NCBI RefSeq assembly: GCF_006716645.1
Contig: NZ_VFPL01000001.1
Coordinates: forward strand, 2,728,001 to 2,792,000
Reading direction: 5' to 3'
Length of the DNA: 64,000 nucleotides
Source of the DNA: Arcticibacter tournemirensis
GTDB lineage: Bacteria; Bacteroidota; Bacteroidia; Sphingobacteriales; Sphingobacteriaceae
A program made the position numbers and the translations under genes. Shown one piece after another: positions 57,236 to 64,000 of the stretch. The notes below the pieces were generated by a model. That model did not search any database and was not told where the DNA came from. It saw only the letters and a program-made list of their open reading frames with translations. Position 1 is the stretch's first letter. The number at the start of each line of letters is the position of its first letter.

Positions 57236-57301
57236 TTATTATGTTTATGGTACCGCGAAAGAGCAGTTACTTTACATAATCATATTGTTTACATTATTGT
57301 T

Positions 57302-57376
57302 CCCTTTTTGATAAAAAGCCTCTGCGTCTTTCTCAATTGAACTGACGAGTTCTTTTACTTTTTGAAATTTTTCCAT
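57302..57376 (-). pseudogene. Histone H1-like gene, N-terminal part
   Basis: Encodes MEKFQKVKELVSSIEKDA followed by EAFYQKG (25 residues) up to the RIT 2 right repeat. The C-terminal part is at 53646-53750. Too short for many gene finders, but the N-terminus is typical of the family. Confidence 0.85.
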
Positions 57377-57463
57377 GATATTGTTTATTTAAATTATTTT
57401 TTCCCTGGATTAGCGTGTAATACTTCGATTACTTTTCAGCGCCAATTTATTAAAAAAGCTGTA

Positions 57464-58768
57464 TTAAAGTTTCATGCCCTGGTTTTCAGTGACTTCTTTG
57501 TCTTTTTCTTTATCCAGCTTCCGGTCAAAGACGTTTGTCTTTTCCAGCGATGGATCTTTAATAAACTGTTCCCTCTTCTCCGGTTTTCCGTTCTCCTGGT
57601 AAAAGTTTACCTGACTATACCGGGGAACGGCCTCAATAAAAAGTTTGGTTTCCTGACCTTCTTTCACCGTTGTAATCAACGGACGGTTCCCATTCCGCAG
57701 TGACTCTTCCAGTTTCTGACGCTTTGCAGGGTCTTCCAGTTCCTTGATATTGAATTTATCCAATGTTTTGGAAAGATCAAACCCATAGGAAGGATCATGA
57801 AACTGCCTGGTCTGGTAATTCTGAAAACGATCTTTAGGCTTATCAAAGTCCAATGCCACCCATGCTTTATAAGGAATTCCGCCAACATTGAGTAAGTCGT
57901 CCCGGTAAACAGCACGTCCCTGGATCAGGTTGGCCGCCTGATCTGCGGTAAATCCTTTGCCTTTCTCTACGTATACGGTCTGGGCCACAGCCGGAGTATA
58001 AAAGGCTTTCTGGAAATCTTTGGCCACGAAATTTACCTTGTCGTTTTCTATTGTTGCCAGTGTGGTCCTGTGAGCGGGGTCTTTGCCCGAAGCCAGTTCA
58101 GAGTTGCCCTTCTGACCTTTGAAATAATCAATTGCTTCATTCGGGTTGTCGAATTTCCGGAATACCGGCTTACCCTGGTCGCCCGGAGAAATAACCAGAT
58201 ACTTCTGTCCTTCTTCCAGCGGATTCTTATTCAGCTTTACGTCGTACTTGTTAAAGAAATAGTAGTCAGACTGGCCTGACTGCTTAAAATGCAAAGTGAA
58301 ATCTACCTGTTCCCCTTTGCTTCCGGGAAGCTGAGTCCGAAGCTGAAATTCGGAGAGGTTCTTTTCCATGTTCTTTTGCATTTCATCTGCAAGCTTCTTG
58401 TCGAAACGGAGCTCCCTGAGTTCGTCCCGAAGGTTTTCAAGATTGTTTTTGTTCATCACATTATCTGTTTTACTGGTGTACTTAGAAAATTCGAGCGGTG
58501 GCGGAGGAATTTTTGCTTCCTGCTCACGCTTAATACGGTCAATCATGACATCGATCGGCGTCCAGGAATATTCTTCGGGTGACAATACATAGAACTCGAG
58601 AATTTGAGCCACATCCTTCTCCTTACAACATTCCAGTTCCCCCACACATGAAATAGGGCGATCCAAATTGTAAATAACATTGGTGTAGCCTTCTTCCCGT
58701 TTACGGACCAGATACTCTATGAGTGTGTCGGCTATATGCGGACTTTCAAGATAATCTTCCATTGCCAT
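57464..58768 (-). CDS. DUF3945-like protein of the conjugative element
   Basis: The 434-residue protein contains the DUF3945-type pattern NKNNLENLRDELRELRFDKKL and repeated strand motifs around GIPYKAWVALDFDK and FDLSKTLDKFNIKEL. Such proteins are common, of unknown role, in Bacteroidota conjugative elements. It lies downstream of traM on the same strand. Confidence 0.75.
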   Translation of the reverse strand: MAMEDYLESPHIADTLIEYLVRKREEGYTNVIYNLDRPISCVGELECCKEKDVAQILEFYVLSPEEYSWTPIDVMIDRIKREQEAKIPPPPLEFSKYTSKTDNVMNKNNLENLRDELRELRFDKKLADEMQKNMEKNLSEFQLRTQLPGSKGEQVDFTLHFKQSGQSDYYFFNKYDVKLNKNPLEEGQKYLVISPGDQGKPVFRKFDNPNEAIDYFKGQKGNSELASGKDPAHRTTLATIENDKVNFVAKDFQKAFYTPAVAQTVYVEKGKGFTADQAANLIQGRAVYRDDLLNVGGIPYKAWVALDFDKPKDRFQNYQTRQFHDPSYGFDLSKTLDKFNIKELEDPAKRQKLEESLRNGNRPLITTVKEGQETKLFIEAVPRYSQVNFYQENGKPEKREQFIKDPSLEKTNVFDRKLDKEKDKEVTENQGMKL

Positions 58769-58795
58769 CGGTTGTTTTGTAAGTTGATTCCGGTT

Positions 58796-59866
58796 TTAGC
58801 GAAGTTTGTTGTTTCGCAGCAGAACTGGCTGGCCCGCTTTCAGTTTTACCTTTACTTTCCTCAGCTGCTTGCTGAACATGTTTTTTGCAGCATCAATTCC
58901 GGCACCGGCCACCTGTGTGGCAATGGATTGATCAATGCCATACATGCCCACACTCCGGATTGCGTCGTCCGCTCCGCTGCTGGCCGCATCTCCAAGCACG
59001 GCTTCGGGTGCATTGATCCCAGCCATACCATCTAAACTATATACAGAGAGGTCTACCGGAATGATGGACATACCAAGCCTGATGTTCCGGACGTCGAGCA
59101 AAAGACGCTGATTGGTAATCCGGCAAATGCCGAAAATCTCGTGGCCTGCCGGGATAATAACACCTTCAAGATGAATGCTGTCCTGTAACTGCAGCCGGAT
59201 GGTTGCTCCCTGGACCGCTTTCTGATCAGAAACGATCCTGGCCGGAACGGCACGAAACTGACTGTCCGCCGGAGCTTTCTTCTCTGCATCAGGACGTGCA
59301 TTTTCAGGGGCCGGGTTTTGGATGGTGATGATCTTATCCAGCATCTCCGAAAGCTGCCGCATCTCCGGGTCTTCCTCTTTTTCCTCCTGTATGCTTTGCA
59401 TCAACCTTTCCAGTCGGTCTACGTCGCCTTTCATGGACGGGGTTTGTGCCGCCGATGCAACTGTCACCGGATTCTGATCCTTTGACGGGACTACCTTGCG
59501 GTTCAGTTCCCTGTCTATCTGTGCCAGCTTTTCGTTTATTTCCTGTTCATTGGGATCTTCGGGTATTTTCCCGGCAATCGCCGGGACGCTAATCTTTTCC
59601 GCGTCTTCCATCTGTCCGAACTGCTTTTTCAATCCCGAGGAGTCCCGTTTTGTCAGTTCATACAGGCTAAGCTTATCGAGCGGATCTTCGTTTTTAAACT
59701 GAGCATCGGGCAGTGTCGTATTTATACCGCTGTCAGCATTACGATCTTCATCAGAGGTTGACTGCCTGCCACCTCCAAGTGCATAAAAGGCTAAAGCCAA
59801 AAAGGGTAAAACCAGTACCGGCAGCACCAGTAAAAGCTTTTGAGTATTCTTTTTTCTTGTATCCAT
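58796..59866 (-). CDS. traM: Conjugative transposon protein TraM
   Basis: The 356-residue TraM-type protein has one N-terminal membrane helix (LLLVLPVLVLPFLALAFYAL), a long disordered acidic region and a C-terminal VirB10-like domain (LEGVIIPAGHEIFGICRIT, RLGMSIIPVDLSVYS). It should be part of the type IV secretion channel. The gene is followed by the DUF3945 gene and preceded by the traL-like gene. Confidence 0.87.
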   Translation of the reverse strand: MDTRKKNTQKLLLVLPVLVLPFLALAFYALGGGRQSTSDEDRNADSGINTTLPDAQFKNEDPLDKLSLYELTKRDSSGLKKQFGQMEDAEKISVPAIAGKIPEDPNEQEINEKLAQIDRELNRKVVPSKDQNPVTVASAAQTPSMKGDVDRLERLMQSIQEEKEEDPEMRQLSEMLDKIITIQNPAPENARPDAEKKAPADSQFRAVPARIVSDQKAVQGATIRLQLQDSIHLEGVIIPAGHEIFGICRITNQRLLLDVRNIRLGMSIIPVDLSVYSLDGMAGINAPEAVLGDAASSGADDAIRSVGMYGIDQSIATQVAGAGIDAAKNMFSKQLRKVKVKLKAGQPVLLRNNKLR

Positions 59867-59877
59867 GTTTTTGAATA

Positions 59878-60102
59878 TTAATAAGTGATTGAACTGATCA
59901 ACAGGTATAAATTATAGGCTGCAAACAGGAGACTAAGCAGCCCGAGTATCGCGATCCTGACTTTCGGCGGCAAACGCGCAACAGTCTTGTTCAGGCAGGA
60001 AGCAATCTTTCGTTCTGCCGAAATAATCCGGCCTGCAATAACAGCTGCCAGTCTCTCATTGCTCTCGGAGAGCAGGAGGGGGGGCTTTCTGAACGCTTTC
60101 AT
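59878..60102 (-). CDS. Small TraL-like membrane protein
   Basis: 74 residues with one C-terminal membrane helix (IAILGLLSLLFAAYNLYLLI). Its position between traK and traM and its size fit TraL of CTnDOT-type elements; sequence alone does not prove it. Confidence 0.6.
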   Translation of the reverse strand: MKAFRKPPLLLSESNERLAAVIAGRIISAERKIASCLNKTVARLPPKVRIAILGLLSLLFAAYNLYLLISSITY

Positions 60103-60108
60103 AACCCT

Positions 60109-60708
60109 TTATTTATTCTCGATAATTTCCCAGTTCTGGATCAAAAAGCCGTGCGGATTATTGTCGGTCTGGCTTTTCAGATCCCTCACCAGTCCCTGGG
60201 TAATCAGTTTCCGAATAGCCGTACTACTTGATCGGATCAATTTCTGCGTCGAAAAACAGGTAAAGCGGTAAGGATAATTATCTACGTCGAGCCGGATGCT
60301 GTCGATATCAATCTCCTGGGAGATGTTGGCAGCAATCAGGTTATTGTAGTAGCCGGATTCCCTGAGGTTATCGTACTGTTTCTTTGCTGATTCGTCAGCG
60401 AGGTACAGTGCCCTGGAAACTGTTGCCTGTATCGCTTTTTCATCCGGGCTGAGTGAAAAGAAATATTGATGAAAAGTCCGGATGTGGTCCCGCAGTTCTA
60501 CCGGAAGGTTGCTTTTGCGGTCGGATGCCACAGCCTCGAGCACTTTGCCGTTATACAGGATAAAAACTTTATTCTGGGCCTGTTCAGTCAGCTGGTAACT
60601 CTTATACAAGCTGAAACAGACAATCAGCATATTAGCCAGAATGAGAAATAGACTGAACGTCCTGATGTGCCTGAAGGCCGTATCGATGTTTTTAAAATGG
60701 GTGAACAT
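60109..60708 (-). CDS. traK: Conjugative transposon protein TraK
   Basis: The 199-residue VirB8-like protein has one N-terminal membrane helix (TFSLFLILANMLIVCFSLY) and a periplasmic domain with PVELRDHIRTFHQYFFSLSPDEK. It is a core inner-membrane part of the mating channel. It is separated from traJ by 27 bp. Confidence 0.9.
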   Translation of the reverse strand: MFTHFKNIDTAFRHIRTFSLFLILANMLIVCFSLYKSYQLTEQAQNKVFILYNGKVLEAVASDRKSNLPVELRDHIRTFHQYFFSLSPDEKAIQATVSRALYLADESAKKQYDNLRESGYYNNLIAANISQEIDIDSIRLDVDNYPYRFTCFSTQKLIRSSSTAIRKLITQGLVRDLKSQTDNNPHGFLIQNWEIIENK

Positions 60709-60735
60709 ATTCTTACGCTTTTTATTGAGATTATA

Positions 60736-61950
60736 CTACTTGCCCGAAAGCTTATCATGCTGATGCCGGGACCCGCCGGATTTATCTCCGAAGTAGTCAG
60801 AGCCGGAGCCGGAGAAGCTTCCTTGTACCTGCCTGGCCATATCGCCAAGGGAATCGGCTACCATTCCACCGCCCTTACTGACCTGGTTCATAGCAGAAGT
60901 GCTGCCGCTGATCACCAGTGTATTTATCCGTTGAAGCATCGTGTTGCCACCTCCCGCATGCACGATATAGTTCGCCACATTAGGAACTGAGAAATAGCCG
61001 ACGATTCCTATGACCAGAAATATCATGTATGCCGTATCGGTGCTGCTGAAAAAGGTATCACCCTGCTCCTGGATCTGGCTCAGGTCTATGCGCAACATAT
61101 TTTCCTGGATCTTTCCAATGATACTTCCGAAAATGTTGGCCACGGGTAACCATAAGAAAATATTGACATATCTGGCCAGCCATACCGTGAGCGTATGCTG
61201 AAAACCGTCGAACACGGCCAGGCCGAAGACAAGCGGTCCGAGGATTGCCAGAACAATGAGAAAGAAAGTACGCAGGGTATTGATACAAAGCGAGCTTGCC
61301 GCATACAACACTTCGAGCACCTGGCTGAGCCATTGCTTGATTGAATTACGAAAGTTGTAGCTTTGTTTATCCATCCAGAATTTAATGTCGTTGCCTATTC
61401 CTGCAAACAGTCCCTCATTCCGGGGATTGGGATCTTCCGGGTGAGTATATTTATACCACTCACTGCGGTCACCGCTTCCCGTTTCCCCGACATACATTTT
61501 CCAGGCACCCGACTTCTTTATCGCAGCTTCTTTCTGTTTCAGCAGGACCTGGATACTTTTATTCGAGTCTTTTACCATTGCAGAAGTTGCAGAAACCGTG
61601 GGCTGCAATACGCCGTTCATCAAAGCAATGACTGCCGGGAAAATGGCTATTGCCAAACCAAGAGCAAAGGGCCGCAGCAAGGGATAAAAATCGACTGGCT
61701 CCGCTGCGGCAATCTGTCGCCATACCCGGCTGGCGACATACCAGAGTGCGGCAAATCCGGCAATACTGCGTCCTACACCGATCAGGCGCGAACAAAGGGG
61801 CAGCATCTGCCCGTACACTTTATCCAGTTCGGCCTGCATACTGTTTATTTCGCCGGGAAGCCCCTGCGCGCTGCCGGCCAAAGGGAGAACAGCCAGTAGA
61901 CCGATGCACAGGATGCTACCAATCCAAACGTTATTCTTACTCTTCTTCAT
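60736..61950 (-). CDS. traJ: Conjugative transposon protein TraJ
   Basis: The 404-residue VirB6-like protein has a signal-like start (ILCIGLLAVLPLAGSAQG) and several membrane helices (FALGLAIAIFPAVIALMNG, TFFLIVLAILGPLVFGLAVF). It forms part of the inner-membrane channel. Its start overlaps the upstream TraI-like stop by four bases. Confidence 0.9.
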   Translation of the reverse strand: MKKSKNNVWIGSILCIGLLAVLPLAGSAQGLPGEINSMQAELDKVYGQMLPLCSRLIGVGRSIAGFAALWYVASRVWRQIAAAEPVDFYPLLRPFALGLAIAIFPAVIALMNGVLQPTVSATSAMVKDSNKSIQVLLKQKEAAIKKSGAWKMYVGETGSGDRSEWYKYTHPEDPNPRNEGLFAGIGNDIKFWMDKQSYNFRNSIKQWLSQVLEVLYAASSLCINTLRTFFLIVLAILGPLVFGLAVFDGFQHTLTVWLARYVNIFLWLPVANIFGSIIGKIQENMLRIDLSQIQEQGDTFFSSTDTAYMIFLVIGIVGYFSVPNVANYIVHAGGGNTMLQRINTLVISGSTSAMNQVSKGGGMVADSLGDMARQVQGSFSGSGSDYFGDKSGGSRHQHDKLSGK

Positions 61951-62591
61951 GGCTGATAGATTTGTTTCAAACTTTGTACATCTGCCTTTTCCTTTTCCCG
62001 TTGCAGGTTCATCAGGCTGGCCTGCCGGTTAAAGTGCCTCAGGAAATTGAGCTTATCGCGCGTGTCTTCAAAGATCCGGTCGATGGCCTGAAGCCGCTCG
62101 TCATCACTCATGCGCAGCTGGGAAGAAGTTATGACTGTGGTCAGATCGTCCAGGTTCCGGAGGCTTTGGGTAGTCAACTGACTATAAACTTGATTCAGAT
62201 ACCGGATTTCATTTTCGTTGAAATTCCCCGAAGCGACGAATCTTTTATACGCGGTTTTGTATTCAGAAACAATATCCTTCTGATCTGTAATGATGTCCGC
62301 TATCCGGTGATACTTTTTAATTTCAGGGTTCACCAGGAGCAAGCCGTCGAGAAATACTTCGTGTAAAGAAAAATTTCCCTGAGCAATATTCTTTATTTTC
62401 GAGTACCCCTCGCTTACGATCTGGTAGCCCTTCTTCATGTCCTCCAGGATGTTTTTCAGCTGACTAAGCTTTTCGACGTTCAGCAGCAGTTGCTGGGCTT
62501 CGGTGGATTGGGCCTGACTACCGCTTGCTATCCCAAAAGCCAGGAGCAACAGCAAAAAGCAGCTTTTCATTCTTCCGCTAATCGTTTTCAT
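61947..62591 (-). CDS. TraI-like periplasmic conjugation protein 3
   Basis: 214 residues with a signal peptide (LLLLLAFGIASGSQAQ). It is the third of three tandem paralogues. All share GYxIxxEGxSxIKxIxxGxFSLHxxFxxxL and a late MSDDERLQAIDRIF segment. They are often labelled conjugal transfer TraI-like or TerB-like in this group. It probably acts in the periplasm beside TraJ. Confidence 0.7.
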   Translation of the reverse strand: MKTISGRMKSCFLLLLLAFGIASGSQAQSTEAQQLLLNVEKLSQLKNILEDMKKGYQIVSEGYSKIKNIAQGNFSLHEVFLDGLLLVNPEIKKYHRIADIITDQKDIVSEYKTAYKRFVASGNFNENEIRYLNQVYSQLTTQSLRNLDDLTTVITSSQLRMSDDERLQAIDRIFEDTRDKLNFLRHFNRQASLMNLQREKEKADVQSLKQIYQP

Positions 62592-63273
62592 AAAATCGTC
62601 CTAATTTTTTAAGTGATTCCTGTTCTGACCTTCTCTGATTGGTAAGCAGAAGTACTTCACCGGAAAAGTTCTGTACGAAGTCGGATTTATTCTTCATCGA
62701 ATGATAGATATTGTCCAACCGTTTCAGCCGCTCATCGTCCTTCATTTCGGTTTTCCCTGCTGTGATCACCAGCAGCAGTTCATCCAGGCCGGAGGCACAT
62801 TCTTTTAGTACAGTGCTGGACACATCGGTGATATATTCGATATTTTCCGGTGTCAGATTATCTTCTTTTTTGATCTCCTTCAGGGCGCCGCTCACCGCCA
62901 GTTGCATCTCAATGATTTCAGCGACCCTGGTGTTGTTGCGAATGACCGGGCTTACCGCTTTTAGAGAAGAAAAAAACGCGCTGTGCAGGCTAAACTCACC
63001 GTCCTGGATCGACTTTACGGTACTTATTCCCTCATCCGCTATTTCATAGCCTTTTTGGACATACCCGATATACATCTGCAATGCTGCAATCTGCTGAAGT
63101 AAGTATTTCTTCTGCGTCTTTTTCTGCTTAAAGAACTCATTCCAGATCTGCGCCTTGCCCGTTGTCAAAAAAGAGGTTAGGAGAGCAGTCAATATCGTGT
63201 AAGTGAGCAGGGCGCCAGCCCTTTTCCGCAGGCAGGCCGTCGCCCTGATAACAGGCTTATTGTTCGATTCCAT
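62578..63273 (-). CDS. TraI-like periplasmic conjugation protein 2
   Basis: The 231-residue second paralogue has a membrane/signal segment (YTILTALLTSFLTTGKAQ), GYEIADEGISTVKSIQDGEFSLH and MKDDERLKRLDNIY. It overlaps the next gene by 14 nt and the previous by 17 nt, so the three are coupled. Confidence 0.7.
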   Translation of the reverse strand: MESNNKPVIRATACLRKRAGALLTYTILTALLTSFLTTGKAQIWNEFFKQKKTQKKYLLQQIAALQMYIGYVQKGYEIADEGISTVKSIQDGEFSLHSAFFSSLKAVSPVIRNNTRVAEIIEMQLAVSGALKEIKKEDNLTPENIEYITDVSSTVLKECASGLDELLLVITAGKTEMKDDERLKRLDNIYHSMKNKSDFVQNFSGEVLLLTNQRRSEQESLKKLGRFYEND

Positions 63274-63958
63274 AGAGCTCTCGTAAAACGGTTACTTCAT
63301 CTGCCGACTGGGCCCTTTGAATGCTGAGCAGGCTATTCTCGGTATTGAACTTTTTGAGGTCCGTATAATTCTCATCGATCTGGGCTGCGGCTGTGTTGAT
63401 GATTTCCAGCCGTTTCGCGTCAGTCATCTGCGTTTTGAAGCTGTTTACCACCAGCAGGATCTGATCGACATTTTTGATACTCGCATCCAGGATGCCCTTG
63501 TACACCGACTCCATGAAACTCAGTTCTTCCGGTGTAAAGTGTTTATCACGGGTAAAGAGGTTCCATGCCCAGCGGTATTCGTCCACAATAGCCACCTGCT
63601 TTTCAGTCAGGTCTTTGATCCTCCGGTAATAGGTGATTGCCGTTTTAATCTCCCACAATTCATTAAAATACTTCGAATAAAGTTCCCTTTGCCGTTCAGA
63701 CCAATCCGCGATCTCGGCAAGTTTCAGCTTGGAGAGCTGGTTTTCCAGTACCTTTTGGGTGTTTTGAAGCCAGATCGTCTCATTTTGAAGGCGTTGAACT
63801 TTGAGGTCCACCGCCTTGATCACTTTCTTTACTCCGGCCTTAATGACTTCAGCTACCGCAATCTGTGCGCTTGCCTTGACTGGAAGTGCTACAAACAGCG
63901 TCATGGCGCTGACAGGTAGCATGACCATATACTTTTTCATACTGCTTATCAATTTCAT
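63257..63958 (-). CDS. TraI-like periplasmic conjugation protein 1
   Basis: The 233-residue first paralogue has a signal segment (YMVMLPVSAMTLFVALPVKASAQ) followed by a helical domain with KVQRLQNETIWLQNTQKVLEN (coiled-coil) and MTDAKRLEIINTAA. Genes further upstream, outside the window, should be traG and others. Confidence 0.72.
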   Translation of the reverse strand: MKLISSMKKYMVMLPVSAMTLFVALPVKASAQIAVAEVIKAGVKKVIKAVDLKVQRLQNETIWLQNTQKVLENQLSKLKLAEIADWSERQRELYSKYFNELWEIKTAITYYRRIKDLTEKQVAIVDEYRWAWNLFTRDKHFTPEELSFMESVYKGILDASIKNVDQILLVVNSFKTQMTDAKRLEIINTAAAQIDENYTDLKKFNTENSLLSIQRAQSADEVTVLRELYGIEQ

Positions 63959-64000
63959 AGTGAATTGTTTTTGTTAATTTTTCCTTAGTTCGGCTGCCAG

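Larger units (their letters stand above)
53751..57301 (+). mobile_element. RIT (recombinase-in-trio) element 2
   Basis: Perfect 32-bp inverted repeats (53773-53804 and 57270-57301) bound three recombinase genes. A 22-bp imperfect palindrome CTTATGT...ACATAAC (53751-53772) precedes the left repeat. Terminators flank the gene block. Removing the element rejoins the H1-like gene (QKG + NKTAG) without gain or loss. Its inverted repeat matches that of RIT 1 at 21 of 31 positions, so the two are related but not recent copies. Confidence 0.88.

Overview
The window reads as Bacteroidota chromosome, most likely a Sphingobacteriaceae-type soil or water bacterium. This is inferred from gene families (CTnDOT-like tra genes, DUF2721/DUF3185 proteins, PASTA protein beside ddl, a DACNV/DAC-like protein) and from promoters of the TTTG-N19/20-TAnnTTTG type. 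No 16S gene is present, so the genus is not fixed.

Layout. (1) 1-795 is the 3' end of mnmE. (2) 796-15387 is a genomic island inserted at the mnmE stop codon. It is bounded by a 25-bp direct repeat (771-795 and 15363-15387) and has similar GTCCCTC/GTCCCCC sites near both ends. Its integrase has lost its catalytic C-terminus to an IS3-family element. The island carries a DUF4238 protein with an upstream partner split by an IS21-family element, and a tight four-gene operon: a PNP-NACHT STAND protein, two small proteins and a radical SAM/SPASM enzyme. (3) 15388-31222 is ordinary chromosome: an LLM flavin enzyme, two tRNA-Ser, cell-wall genes (mltG, PASTA protein, ddl, amidase), a DAC-like protein, a large exported protein, an ABC-F protein and tRNA-Lys(CUU).

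(4) From 31.2 kb to the right edge lies an integrative conjugative element beside tRNA-Lys. It starts with an integrase and an excisionase-like gene. Next comes a defence/cargo zone (33.5-45.5 kb): DUF4145 protein, AbiE toxin-antitoxin with palindromic operators, two nuclease-like genes, an ApeA-like HEPN gene and an apparently intact retron (PRTase-winged helix protein, structured spacer RNA, reverse transcriptase). Several cargo genes are broken, each time by what looks like a one-base deletion. The conjugation part follows (45.6-64 kb): accessory genes, then traM, a traL-like gene, traK, traJ and three tandem TraI-like genes, all on the minus strand and running off the window.

(5) Two recombinase-in-trio (RIT) elements sit in the conjugative element, one in a DUF932 gene and one in a histone H1-like gene. 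Both share one architecture: a 22-bp palindrome, then a body of three overlapping tyrosine-recombinase genes bounded by 31-32 bp inverted repeats. Removing each element rejoins the host gene exactly in frame with no target duplication.

The strongest candidates for something undescribed are the PNP-NACHT/radical SAM operon, the retron with its four-hairpin spacer, and the palindrome-plus-RIT architecture.
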